64,000 nt of DNA from a bacterium (GCA_019421005.1 JAHZGA010000002.1:17721-81720); one strand, 5' to 3'. Positions 1 to 8,414 are shown, counted from the stretch's first letter. The notes: generated by a model from the letters alone, not told the origin. A program made the numbers and translations.

Positions 1-389
1 TTTTCTATTAATTCTTCATCAGTTGTTTTAGTACTCCCACTTCCTGTATATGTAAATTTATCTTTTTTAGGATATACTACATTTGTTATTTTGGCATCTA
101 TTTTTCCTTCATTTACGATATCAAAGTTACATATTATATAATCATTAGGAAGTTTTAATTTAATATTACTTAGTTCTAGTGTTGTGTTATTTTTTATTTC
201 AATATTTCCTACTTCAGCATAGTTATATGCTGTACATTTCGCATTTTTAAAATTTATATTCCAATTAGTTGCTGTTGCTCCTAATCTAACAGATCCAGTT
301 ATATTTAAATTACTACTTAAGGCTGCATATCCTATTGATAAACAAAATACTAGAACAATTAACAATATTATTATTGCTTTTTTATTCAT
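1..389 (-). CDS. Secreted protein with SipW-type signal peptide (partial, 3' end outside window)
   Basis: The reading frame opens at the ATG at 389 behind a strong AGGAGGTAACTAG ribosome binding site and runs off the left edge, so only about 129 N-terminal residues are visible. Residues 1-24 form a basic start plus hydrophobic helix, followed by the segment GYAALSSNLNITG. This resembles the signal of SipW-dependent (TasA/camelysin-like) secreted proteins, where the cut lies at the Y-A-x-L-S region. The rest looks like a beta-rich extracellular domain and I do not recognise it. Surface or matrix protein is inference from the signal alone. Confidence 0.6.
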   Translation of the reverse strand, partial: MNKKAIIILLIVLVFCLSIGYAALSSNLNITGSVRLGATATNWNINFKNAKCTAYNYAEVGNIEIKNNTTLELSNIKLKLPNDYIICNFDIVNEGKIDAKITNVVYPKKDKFTYTGSGSTKTTDEELIE

Positions 390-418
390 TCTAGTTACCT
401 CCTATTTATCTTAAATTA

Positions 419-447
419 ATTATATAATCTTTTATTATAAAAGTGAA
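419..447 (-). promoter_or_regulatory. Sigma-A promoter of the secreted-protein gene
   Basis: On the minus strand there is a -35 TTCACT (442-447), a 17-bp spacer and a perfect -10 TATAAT (419-424), about 30 bp before the start codon at 389. Confidence 0.55.
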
Positions 448-481
448 TACTGTTTAATATTTTTGTTTATTAAATCCTATT

Positions 482-504
482 AAAAAAAGTCAAAATTTGA
501 CTTT
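482..504 (-). terminator. Rho-independent terminator of the csaA-tet-NUDIX operon
   Basis: AAAGTCAAA (486-494) and TTTGACTTT (496-504) form an AT-rich hairpin followed on the minus strand by a run of seven T. It lies about 50 bp after the stop of the NUDIX gene. Confidence 0.6.
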
Positions 505-551
505 CAATAATTACATTAAAACAATATTACTTAACATAGAACCTTATGTTA

Positions 552-1043
552 TTATACTTCTTTGATATAATCTAAAATAGATAAAAAGGTCTGTCCGTGT
601 CCTTTATGAAAATCACCAGCATTAATCATTCGTTTTATCTCATTTACTGTTGCCAATTTAATATCACTTACTTCTTCTTTTTGATATGCAATTTTATTTA
701 TATCTATATTCATTTTTACATGATATAAATCACATATAGCACCATGACCAACTTTAGTTTTAAGTAATTTTATATTTTCATTTGCTAAATCTAATCCAAG
801 TTCCTCTCTTACTTCTGTCAATAATCCTGTCATACTATCTTCGCCAGATTTTGGATGTCCACCTGTTGTAGCCCACTTACCACCTTTATCCTTACTTCTT
901 TTCTGAATTAAAAATCTACCATCATTATTTTCCATAAAAATCATTACCATTAAGCAATAGTAACCATCGGGAACTATTTTCCCTTTATAAATAGTATTAC
1001 CAGTAAAAACTCTGTTTTCATCATATAAATCTCTTTTTTCCAT
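552..1043 (-). CDS. NUDIX hydrolase
   Basis: This 163-residue protein carries a near-canonical NUDIX box at residues 62-84 (G, x5, E68, x7, then TEVREELGL), the Mg-binding helix that hydrolyses nucleoside-diphosphate-linked substrates. The opening MEKRDLYDENRVFTG is typical of the isopentenyl-diphosphate-isomerase-like NUDIX group. I chose the ATG at 1043, preceded by GGTAGGGTGA, over an upstream ATG at 1073 that overlaps the preceding gene and has no Shine-Dalgarno sequence. It is the last gene of the csaA-tet-like run and ends at a terminator. The substrate cannot be told from sequence. Confidence 0.85.
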   Translation of the reverse strand: MEKRDLYDENRVFTGNTIYKGKIVPDGYYCLMVMIFMENNDGRFLIQKRSKDKGGKWATTGGHPKSGEDSMTGLLTEVREELGLDLANENIKLLKTKVGHGAICDLYHVKMNIDINKIAYQKEEVSDIKLATVNEIKRMINAGDFHKGHGQTFLSILDYIKEV

Positions 1044-1056
1044 AAAACTTTTCACC

Positions 1057-1893
1057 CTACCTTTTAATGCCATATTCTTTTTCTTTTTGTTGCCTAAAAA
1101 ACTTTGAACGACTTTCTTTTTTCTTCTTCATCAAAGTTTTATCTAAAGGTTCCATACTTGCTTTCATATCGTTTATAATAAAAGTCGTTTCATTTCTTGG
1201 GTCTGCACCAATATATTCAATTTGTGCGTCTTGATTTTTGCTAATGTCATATTTTGAAATATACGAAGTATATGTACCTCTGCCACTAGTTGCCATAGAC
1301 AATTCTAAAGGAAAATTCATCATATTAGATGCTGGAACCTCACCTTCTAAAGTTATCACATGATCAAAATGATTAGTAATCTCATATAAACCATTTTTTG
1401 AAGATAATAATTTAATGACAGAACTCAAATCTTTTTCTGGTAAAGTTATAATGTATTTTAATATTGGTTCTAATAATTTCATTTTAGCTTGTTTTAAGCA
1501 TCTAAATAGCGCAAGTGGTGTAATTATATTAAAGTGCATTGGATCACTTCCCATTGAATCAAATTGCCCGTCAATTAATGCTACTTCCATATCTGTTAAT
1601 TCCCAACCATTTAAACCTTGTTTAGAATAATAGTTAATTAATCTTTCAACTTGTCTCTGATATTTTAAATGTAAAAAGTCAGTAGAAACTTTAGAAACAT
1701 ATTTAAAGCCACTTCCTCTTTCTAAAGGAGTAACTTCTAATTCGATACCAGAAACCGTTGTGTAGGTTGCTTTTGCTCGAGATGTAGTAGTTGGAAATTC
1801 TTTATGAATAACAACTGGATTTTCAATATTAACTTTTAACCCAAATCTTTCATCTAATAAAGTTTTAACAATTTGTGCTTGAACTTCGCCCAT
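1057..1893 (-). CDS. C-terminal half of Tet(M)/EF-G-like ribosomal protection protein, downstream of in-frame amber
   Basis: The segment from MGEVQAQIVKTLLDERFG to the end matches domains III-V of Tet(M)-type ribosomal protection GTPases, which are EF-G paralogues that remove tetracycline from ribosomes. It is in the same reading frame as the upstream half, with only TAG and four or five sense codons between them. The ATG at 1893 has no Shine-Dalgarno sequence, so separate translation is doubtful. The domain IV tip reads FDSMGSDPMHF and lacks the Ser-Pro-Val of the Tet(M) loop. A basic tail of about 35 residues (MKKKKESRSKFFRQQ and on) extends past the usual end. Confidence 0.7.
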   Translation of the reverse strand: MGEVQAQIVKTLLDERFGLKVNIENPVVIHKEFPTTTSRAKATYTTVSGIELEVTPLERGSGFKYVSKVSTDFLHLKYQRQVERLINYYSKQGLNGWELTDMEVALIDGQFDSMGSDPMHFNIITPLALFRCLKQAKMKLLEPILKYIITLPEKDLSSVIKLLSSKNGLYEITNHFDHVITLEGEVPASNMMNFPLELSMATSGRGTYTSYISKYDISKNQDAQIEYIGADPRNETTFIINDMKASMEPLDKTLMKKKKESRSKFFRQQKEKEYGIKR

Positions 1894-1908
1894 TAAACTA
1901 CAAAAAAT

Positions 1909-1911
1909 CTA
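1909..1911 (-). other. In-frame TAG splitting the ribosomal protection gene
   Basis: The two halves share one frame and align without a gap to Tet(M): YNERTN-stop-IFCSLMGEVQ against YDSTRHEIIVSFLGKVQ. The stop sits where Tet(M) has Glu, and one GAG-to-TAG change would explain it. TAG is a real stop in this genome (for example lemA at 15926-15928) and RF1 is encoded at 17569-18627. So this is a nonsense mutation, or less likely a readthrough or reinitiation site. Confidence 0.8.
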
Positions 1912-3075
1912 ATTTGTTCGTTCATTATATCTTACATTTAAATAAGGATCTTCCTCATTTAATATTTTCAATGCCTTCATAAGTTCTATTGTATCCTCTT
2001 TTTTTTCTGGATTTATTTCCATTGTAAGTAGCGGTTTAACAAAACTTATATATTTATCAAATCCTTGTTTATTACCAATAATTTGTCCACATTTTACATC
2101 AAGACCATTAATAATAGCAATATCTCCACTATAAACTTTATCTACAGAAAGCATTTTAGTACCACTGGCAATAGTTAAATTTTTAATTTTTTCTATTTTT
2201 TCGTCAGTGGTTTTAACTGTATCACGATTTTCTAACTTTCCATTTAAAACTTTAACATATGCATTTTTTCCATTATCGCCAACTCTAATCATAAAAACAT
2301 AAGCAGATAATTCACTATCTAATTTTTTGATTGTTGTTGGTATATATCTGGAAATTGCTTCTACCAAGTCATCAACACCAACATCTATTAATGCACTCCC
2401 ACCAATTACTGGAAATAATTTACAACTATGAGTTAAATTATAAATTTTTTCTGTTAACCAATCACAATCAATATCAAAACCATTAGTATATTTCTCTAAA
2501 ACTTCATCATCTATCATTGATAGTTCTTCAATAATATCTTCAATTTTTGATTCATCAATAGTTAAAGAACCATCTTCATTTTTTCTTACATGCTTTAAGG
2601 TTAAGATAGGTACTTTCAAATTATTTTGCAATTCTGCAACAACTCTATCATAATCTGCACCGTGTCTATCCATTTTATTAATAAAAATTATTACTGGAAC
2701 ATTTTTTTCTTGTAGTGCTCTCCAAATAGTATAGGTTTGTGCTTCTAATCCTTCAACACCAGAAATAACCAAAATTGCTCCGTCTAAAACATTTATAGCC
2801 CTTTCAACCTCTGCTGAAAAATCAACATGACCCGGAGTGTCAATTAGTTGAATAGTTTTTCCGTCTAAATCAAACGAAACAATAGAATCTCTAACAGTTA
2901 TCCCCCGTTCTTTTTCAACTTTCATATTATCTGTAACTGTATTACCAGTATCAACCCTTCCAATACTATCTATAACTTTAGTATGATATAACAAATGTTC
3001 TGTTATGGTTGTTTTACCTGCATTTGCATGCGCAAAAATACCTAAAGTTAAAACTCTTTTATCTTTTCTATCCAA
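1909..3075 (-). CDS. N-terminal half of Tet(M)/EF-G-like ribosomal protection GTPase, ends at amber codon
   Basis: This half carries a complete translational-GTPase G domain: G1 AHANAGKTT, switch ERGIT, G3 DTPGH, G4 NKMD and a G5-like GSAL, followed by a domain II barrel. It ends after YNERTN at TAG, exactly where Tet(M) continues as YDSTRHEIIVSFLGKVQ. The likely start is TTG at 3075 with AGGTGA five bases upstream; the GTG at 3084 lies inside that ribosome binding site. Together with the segment down to 1057 it would be about 670 residues, close to the family length of about 640. Whether it gives tetracycline resistance or acts as another ribosome-rescue factor is open. Confidence 0.8.
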   Translation of the reverse strand: MDRKDKRVLTLGIFAHANAGKTTITEHLLYHTKVIDSIGRVDTGNTVTDNMKVEKERGITVRDSIVSFDLDGKTIQLIDTPGHVDFSAEVERAINVLDGAILVISGVEGLEAQTYTIWRALQEKNVPVIIFINKMDRHGADYDRVVAELQNNLKVPILTLKHVRKNEDGSLTIDESKIEDIIEELSMIDDEVLEKYTNGFDIDCDWLTEKIYNLTHSCKLFPVIGGSALIDVGVDDLVEAISRYIPTTIKKLDSELSAYVFMIRVGDNGKNAYVKVLNGKLENRDTVKTTDEKIEKIKNLTIASGTKMLSVDKVYSGDIAIINGLDVKCGQIIGNKQGFDKYISFVKPLLTMEINPEKKEDTIELMKALKILNEEDPYLNVRYNERTN

Positions 3076-3151
3076 GTTAATCACCTACTAATTGTAATAT
3101 ACAAAAACATCAAAAATTAATTTATGTCTAGTTTTTTTAATTTTACAGTAT

Positions 3152-3481
3152 TTAAAATATTTTACTACCATTTTCAACTTTTCTTTCTGGATTAAGAATT
3201 ACACATCCTTCTTTAGTGTCTGCACCTAATATTCTAACTTCACTTTTTACATCTGCTATCCGCATTGGTTCAAAGTTTGTAACAACTATTACTTGCTTTC
3301 CTATTAGTTCATCCATTGAATATAAATCAGTTATTTGGGCTGATGAATTTTTAATTCCTATATTCTCTCCAACATCTATTTTTATTTTATAAGCAGGTTT
3401 TCTTGCTCTTTTATTTACTCCAACATCAACAATAGTCCCCACACTCATATCTACTTTATTAAAATCTTCAATACTTAACAT
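3152..3481 (-). CDS. csaA: CsaA-type tRNA-binding-domain protein
   Basis: This 109-residue protein is a single tRNA-binding (EMAP/CsaA) OB fold. Family hallmarks are VGTIVDVGVNKRARKPAYKI, GIKNSSAQIT and KSEVRILGA. CsaA forms dimers that bind tRNA or unfolded protein and is described as a secretion-related chaperone in Bacillus. The ATG at 3481 follows GGAGGAAAA. The start overlaps the stop of the 40-residue ORF upstream, which suggests translational coupling, and the GTPase gene follows 76 bp downstream. Confidence 0.9.
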   Translation of the reverse strand: MLSIEDFNKVDMSVGTIVDVGVNKRARKPAYKIKIDVGENIGIKNSSAQITDLYSMDELIGKQVIVVTNFEPMRIADVKSEVRILGADTKEGCVILNPERKVENGSKIF

Positions 3482-3597
3482 TTTTCCTCCAATTCTAGTA
3501 CCAAATTACTAATAATTTCATCATTTTCATTTCTTTTCACTGCTAAAAGTAAATGATTATCTTTTAAAATACCAGTAAGTACAATTCTTGTTTTCAT
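3475..3597 (-). CDS. Short ORF (40 aa) coupled to csaA, NUDIX-N-terminus-like
   Basis: The ORF starts at the ATG at 3597 with a good AGGAGAG site ten or so bases upstream and an extended -10 promoter ahead of it. It encodes MKTRIVLTGILKDNHLLLAV and 20 more residues. The pattern of a strand, KDNHLLLA and a basic residue resembles the first two strands of NUDIX proteins, but no NUDIX box follows. It could be a truncated NUDIX gene kept as a leader, or a genuine small protein. Its stop overlaps the csaA start. Confidence 0.5.
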   Translation of the reverse strand: MKTRIVLTGILKDNHLLLAVKRNENDEIISNLVLELEEKC

Positions 3598-3622
3598 ATT
3601 TTAACTCTCCTATCTTGGTTAT

Positions 3623-3628
3623 ATTATA
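3623..3628 (-). promoter_or_regulatory. Extended -10 promoter for the 40-aa ORF/csaA operon
   Basis: The minus strand reads TGGTATAAT, an extended -10 element, 26 bases before the ATG at 3597. No good -35 is visible. Confidence 0.5.
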
Positions 3629-3670
3629 CCATAAATTTTTAGCAAATCATTTATAATTATTATTTTAGTA

Positions 3671-3708
3671 AAAAAAATAATGACCACGATTAATTGGTAT
3701 CATTATTT
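3671..3708 (-). terminator. Terminator downstream of ftsW
   Basis: AAATAATGACCA (3675-3686) pairs imperfectly with TGGTATCATTATTT (3695-3708). Seven A on the plus strand at 3671-3677 give the T run in the minus-strand transcript. Confidence 0.65.
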
Positions 3709-3759
3709 CTTATTAATAATTCTTTTCTATATACTATACTAATTTATAGTGTAATTCAT

Positions 3760-4854
3760 TTAAAACTTTTTATTATATCTACTTATATTTAAAATTATTC
3801 CTATAGATGATAAAGTAATTAACAAACTAGAACCACCATAACTTAAAAATGGAAGTGTTACACCTGTTACTGGTATAAGACCAACTACTACCATTAAATT
3901 TAAGGTTGTTTGAAAAGCAATTTGAAAAGTTAACCCAAATGCTAGAAACTTGGCAAATAAATCTTTAGAATTATAAGCAATTTTAAAACCTGTTATAATT
4001 ATAGTTAAAAACAATGTTGTTATAATGATTATACCTAAAACACCAAATTCTTCGCTGATAATGGCAAAAATAAAATCAGTTTGAGGTTCAGGCAAATAAA
4101 AATGTTTTTGAATAGAATTTCCAAATCCTAATCCAAATAATCCACCTGGACCTATTGCATATAATGACTGAATAATTTGAAAACCACTACCTAATGGATC
4201 ACTCCAAGGATTTAAAAATGATAGTATTCTTTTTAAACGATAAGGTGCGATTAAGATTAACACAACTACTAAAGCAATTCCTAATAATCCCATCTTTAAA
4301 AAGAATTTGAAATTTACACCACCTACAAACAATAGACCAACAATACTCATAACAATAATAACACCTGTTCCAAAGTCTGGTTGTAACATAATTAATCCAA
4401 ATACTAATAAAGTTAGACCTAAAATAGGTAAAACACCCTTTTTTATATCCTTTATTTGCTTTTGATTTTTAGTCAAATATTTAGAAGTAAAAATAATAAG
4501 TCCTAATTTAGCAGCTTCACTAGGTTGTAATCCAAATGAACCTATTCCAAACCAACTCCTACTTCCATTTCTAACACTTCCTATTCCTGGAATTAAAACT
4601 AATACCAATAAAATTAAACAAATAACTATAATTATATTAGCTTTATTATAAAAATGATTATAATTAAATTTACTAACTAAATACATTATTATTAAGCCTA
4701 ATATTAGAAAAATACTTTGATTAATAACATATTTATATGGATTTTCAAACTTATATTCTGACCATATAGCTGATGCAGAATATATCATAATTACACCAAA
4801 AACACTTATTAAAATTACACTAAAAAATAATAAAAGATTAATTTTTTTAGGCAT
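3760..4854 (-). CDS. ftsW: SEDS glycosyltransferase FtsW/SpoVE
   Basis: This polytopic 364-residue SEDS protein polymerises lipid II into glycan strands together with a class B PBP. The N-terminal helix with VIMIYSAS, the loop GSRSWFGIGSFGLQPSEAAK and the C-terminal GVTLPFLSYGGSS are FtsW/RodA/SpoVE hallmarks. The start at 4854 follows a perfect AAAGGAGGTAAACAA; an upstream in-frame ATG at 4908 would overlap mraY. It lies in a PBP-mraY-SEDS run, so it is either the division FtsW or the sporulation SpoVE paralogue. Confidence 0.92.
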   Translation of the reverse strand: MPKKINLLLFFSVILISVFGVIMIYSASAIWSEYKFENPYKYVINQSIFLILGLIIMYLVSKFNYNHFYNKANIIIVICLILLVLVLIPGIGSVRNGSRSWFGIGSFGLQPSEAAKLGLIIFTSKYLTKNQKQIKDIKKGVLPILGLTLLVFGLIMLQPDFGTGVIIVMSIVGLLFVGGVNFKFFLKMGLLGIALVVVLILIAPYRLKRILSFLNPWSDPLGSGFQIIQSLYAIGPGGLFGLGFGNSIQKHFYLPEPQTDFIFAIISEEFGVLGIIIITTLFLTIIITGFKIAYNSKDLFAKFLAFGLTFQIAFQTTLNLMVVVGLIPVTGVTLPFLSYGGSSLLITLSSIGIILNISRYNKKF

Positions 4855-4867
4855 TTGTTTACCTCCT

Positions 4868-5860
4868 TTAAATCCAAACTCCAAAAGCAATAGAAGCCAT
4901 AGAAGCAATTAAACCAATTATCCAGAATAATTTTACAATATCTCTTTCATTCCATCCTATTTTTTCAAAAGTATGATGAATTGGTGTCATAGGGAACAAT
5001 CTTTTTTTAGTTAATTTATAATAAGATATTTGAATTATACAAGATAATGTTTCTATAACAAAAACAATTCCAATTAGCACTAATAATAACTCATGTCTTG
5101 TTAAGATTGAAATTGCACCTATTGTTGCTCCTAAACATAAAGAACCAGTATCTCCCATAAAAACTTTAGCAGGGCTTACATTAAATACCAAAAATCCTAA
5201 TAAAGCTCCAAGTAAAGCAAAACAAAATATTGCAATTTCTTCATAACCATCTAGCCATCCTGTATTCCAAGTAATAAGTCCAAGTGTTAAAAAGGCGATT
5301 GCTGATAGTCCTCCAGCTAATCCATCTAGTCCATCAGTTAAATTAACCGCATTACTACTTGATAATAAAATAAATAAAATGAATAATCCATAAAACCAAC
5401 CAATGTTGATTTTAATTTTTAAGGTATGTATCCAAAATAAAGGTTCATTTCCACCTTTCATAAAAAAGTAAAAGAAAGTTATAGCAATTAACAATTGTAA
5501 AAGTAATTTACTTTTTTCTGTTAATCCTTTATTATTATGTCTTTTAATTATTAAATAATCATCTATAAACCCTATTATAGCGTATCCTATAAAAGTAAAA
5601 ACAACAATAAATAAACTATAACTTAAATCTATTTTATCTAATAAATATAAAATAGTTAAAGTAATCAAAGTAGGAACAATAAATATAATTCCTCCCATAG
5701 TTGGAGTATGAGCTTTAGATTTATGACGATCTTTTAAATATACATTTAATTCTTGATTAACTTTAAATTTTTTTAAAAAAGGAATTAATAATAACCCCAC
5801 TACTACTGCTAGTAAAAAACAAGTCATCATAACTAAAACTGATTTAGTTAAAATTAACAT
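4868..5860 (-). CDS. mraY: Phospho-N-acetylmuramoyl-pentapeptide transferase MraY
   Basis: MraY transfers phospho-MurNAc-pentapeptide from UDP to undecaprenyl phosphate at the membrane, giving lipid I. The 330-residue polytopic protein shows the family motifs HTPTMGGIIF, a DDYLI stretch, NAVNLTDGLDGLAGG and FMGDTGSLCLG, and ends with the PIHHTFEKIGW segment. The ATG at 5860 follows AGGAGGGGAAAATA. It sits 12 bp after the PBP gene and 13 bp before ftsW, clearly one operon. Confidence 0.97.
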   Translation of the reverse strand: MLILTKSVLVMMTCFLLAVVVGLLLIPFLKKFKVNQELNVYLKDRHKSKAHTPTMGGIIFIVPTLITLTILYLLDKIDLSYSLFIVVFTFIGYAIIGFIDDYLIIKRHNNKGLTEKSKLLLQLLIAITFFYFFMKGGNEPLFWIHTLKIKINIGWFYGLFILFILLSSSNAVNLTDGLDGLAGGLSAIAFLTLGLITWNTGWLDGYEEIAIFCFALLGALLGFLVFNVSPAKVFMGDTGSLCLGATIGAISILTRHELLLVLIGIVFVIETLSCIIQISYYKLTKKRLFPMTPIHHTFEKIGWNERDIVKLFWIIGLIASMASIAFGVWI

Positions 5861-5872
5861 TATTTTCCCCTC

Positions 5873-7780
5873 CTAATCACTTAATAATAATCTAACTGTT
5901 TCACCCTCATAAATTCTAGTTTTACCTTTTGGTGATTGATATATAATTTTTTCCCCACTTCCAGAAAATTCAATTTTAAAATCTCCCAATAATTTAGTAG
6001 CTTCACTAGGAGTTAAACCTATGACATTTGGTACTTCTTTATAAACTTTATCCATATAATTATATTTTTTTTCACTTCCACCTTTAGGTTTTTTTATATC
6101 TAATATTCCAATAATATCATTTAAAACTGTACGTGCTATAGGGGCAGCTATAGTTCCACCATATTGAGTTACACCTTTAGCATTATCAACAGCAATATAT
6201 ACAACAACTTCAGGGTCATTAGCAGGCATAAATCCAATAAAAGATGTTATATAATTTCCTACCATATATTTTCCATCTTGAACTTTTTGAGCTGTTCCTG
6301 TTTTTCCACCAACACGATAACCATCTATATAAGCTGGACGTCCAGTTCCGAATGACACAACATTCTCTAAAGTGTTTCTAACTTTTTCACTTGTTTCATT
6401 GCTAATAACTTTTCTTACAAGTTTTTTCTTATTCTGTTTTATAACAGCATTAGTTTCTGGTTCATTTAAACTTTTAACTATATAAGGTCTATACAAGTAA
6501 CCGCCATTAATAGCAGCGCTTACAGCAGTTATTTGTTGTATAGGAGTAACTGAAACTCCTTGACCAAAGGATGTTGTAGCTAATTCAACTGGTCCTACAT
6601 TATCTAAATTAAACAAAATTCCTGATCCTTCTCCATTTAAATCTATTCCTGTTTTTTTCCCGAAACCAAAATTTTTAATATATTCAAATAATTTTTCCTT
6701 TCCTATTTTTTGACCCATTACAACAAAACCTGGGTTACAAGAATTTTGCACTACTTCCATAAACGTTTGGGCTCCATGTCCTCCGTGTTTCCAACATTTG
6801 ATTCGCGCATTTTCAACCGTAATACTCCCCCCGTCATAATACGTATCTTTGTTTAAATCAATAAGTTTTTCTTCTAAAGCTGTTGCTAAAGTAATTATTT
6901 TGAAAGTTGATCCAGGTTCATAAGTTGACCATATAGGTAAATTACGATTTATTTCTTCCGTTTTATAATTTTTATACTTACTTGGTGAAAAACTAGGCCT
7001 TGAAGCAATAGCTAAAATTTCACCAGTATTAGGGTTCATCACAATACCTAAAGCTTGATCTGGATTATACTTTGAAACAGCATTATTTAATTCTCGTTCT
7101 AAAACTGCTTGAATTTCATAATTAACAGTCAAAGAAATATTAACACCATTTTGAGGTTGTTCATATACTTCACTTAATTTTAGTTTTTTCCCTTTAGCAT
7201 CACTAAAATATTTAATTGAACCATAACTTCCCGTTAAATAATCATTATACATAAGTTCAATACCACTTAAACCTTGGTTGTCTATTCCAACAAATCCTAA
7301 AGTATGTGATAACATTTGATCATATGGATAATTTCTTTTAGATTCTTTTACTAAATATACTCCAGGTAATTTTAAATTATTTATTTTATCAGCAATTTCA
7401 TATGACAATCTTCTTCCTTCAGGATGAACTCTTTCAATCGATGATTTTTTAGTAACATGTTTATAAATTTCTTTATAACTAACATTTAAAATTTTACTTA
7501 TTTTTTTTGCTGTTAATTCCTTATTTTTTATTTGATTAGGTATAAATACTAATGAAGTAGTTGTTATATTGTTTGCTAAAACAACTCCAGTAGTATCATA
7601 AATTATTCCTCTATCAGCTTCAATTGGCAAATTTCTACTCCATAAACCTGTTGCATATTTATTTAATTTCTTATAATCAAATACTTGAATATAAATAACT
7701 TTAGAAATTATTAGAAAAAATAATATTAATATAACAATCAAAACTACCTTAATTCTAACATGTATTTTTTTAAAGAACAT
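5873..7780 (-). CDS. Class B penicillin-binding protein (FtsI/PBP2B/SpoVD type) with one PASTA domain
   Basis: The 635-residue transpeptidase has an N-terminal membrane anchor (about residues 10-32), a dimerisation domain, the catalytic triad of motifs STFK (Ser291), SCN (347-349) and KTGT (493-496), and a single C-terminal PASTA domain from about residue 580. It cross-links septal peptidoglycan as partner of the SEDS protein two genes on. One PASTA domain is the SpoVD count, two the PBP2B count, so a sporulation-cortex role is possible. The start at 7780 follows GGGGTGAACCTTA. No ftsL- or mraZ-like gene precedes it. Confidence 0.95.
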   Translation of the reverse strand: MFFKKIHVRIKVVLIVILILFFLIISKVIYIQVFDYKKLNKYATGLWSRNLPIEADRGIIYDTTGVVLANNITTTSLVFIPNQIKNKELTAKKISKILNVSYKEIYKHVTKKSSIERVHPEGRRLSYEIADKINNLKLPGVYLVKESKRNYPYDQMLSHTLGFVGIDNQGLSGIELMYNDYLTGSYGSIKYFSDAKGKKLKLSEVYEQPQNGVNISLTVNYEIQAVLERELNNAVSKYNPDQALGIVMNPNTGEILAIASRPSFSPSKYKNYKTEEINRNLPIWSTYEPGSTFKIITLATALEEKLIDLNKDTYYDGGSITVENARIKCWKHGGHGAQTFMEVVQNSCNPGFVVMGQKIGKEKLFEYIKNFGFGKKTGIDLNGEGSGILFNLDNVGPVELATTSFGQGVSVTPIQQITAVSAAINGGYLYRPYIVKSLNEPETNAVIKQNKKKLVRKVISNETSEKVRNTLENVVSFGTGRPAYIDGYRVGGKTGTAQKVQDGKYMVGNYITSFIGFMPANDPEVVVYIAVDNAKGVTQYGGTIAAPIARTVLNDIIGILDIKKPKGGSEKKYNYMDKVYKEVPNVIGLTPSEATKLLGDFKIEFSGSGEKIIYQSPKGKTRIYEGETVRLLLSD

Positions 7781-7795
7781 TAAGGTTCACCCCTT

Positions 7796-7825
7796 AAAAA
7801 AATATATGTCCAAGCATATATTTTT
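7796..7825 (-). terminator. Terminator between the HExxH pseudogene and the PBP gene
   Basis: AAAAATATATG (7798-7808) and CATATATTTTT (7815-7825) flank the loop TCCAAG and run into T residues on the minus strand. Confidence 0.55.
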
Positions 7826-7886
7826 ATGTATAATGGTTTATAAAAAAAGTATGTATAAATACACACTCTAAATTTTTTTATTTAAT

Positions 7887-8379
7887 TTATAACTTTCTAT
7901 CCAATATATTTTCTACATTATATGAATTACTTATTTCTTTTATAATAGTAGACCCAATTTGTTTTAATCGATTTTCATCTTTTATTATTTCAATGAATTT
8001 TTTATTTCCAATTTTTTCATACAAATCTCTCTTTTTCTTTACCATAAACATAATATTTATATAAATGATGAGTAATTTCATGCATTAATCCTTTAAACAT
8101 ATATTCCTTTGATTTATCTCCATTTAAATCAATATAAGCATAAGCTCCTGTATCAGTAAAAAATCCAGAAAAAGAAGATTTTTCATAAACAAAATTTGTT
8201 TCTTCAGTTTTATCTGTTAATGCAACTATTATTTCTATATTACCATTAATGTTGAAAAACTTTTTAATTCTTTCTATGTTTTCATAATAATACAGTTTAA
8301 ATTCATCTGCAAATTTCTCCAAATTATTGGAACAATATATTATCAAATTTTTATCTGTTATTTTTACATCAAAATCCAT
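7887..8379 (-). pseudogene. Frameshifted HExxH metallopeptidase-like protein
   Basis: The first part runs from an ATG at 8379 (behind GGGTGGTGTATGTA) and contains HEITHHLYKYY, a zincin-type HExxH helix. It stops at 8017-8019. The neighbouring frame carries on from the same A/G-rich stretch near 8030-8045 as KKKRDLYEKIGNKKF and ends at 7887. A one-base insertion or two-base deletion in the run AAAGAAAAAGAGAGA would explain both frames. The intact protein would be about 160 residues. I do not recognise the family beyond the motif, and a sequencing error is an alternative. Confidence 0.6.
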
Positions 8380-8414
8380 TACATACACCACCCTCATATA
8401 AAATAATCATTAAT

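Noticed and set aside
1415..1630. Plus-strand frame of 71 codons
   Set aside because: It lies antisense inside the Tet(M)-like C-terminal half and has no ribosome binding site; it is a shadow of that gene.
1909..1911. TAG used as a sense codon genome-wide
   Set aside because: lemA and the gene ending at 29771 end properly in TAG and RF1 is encoded, so TAG is a stop.
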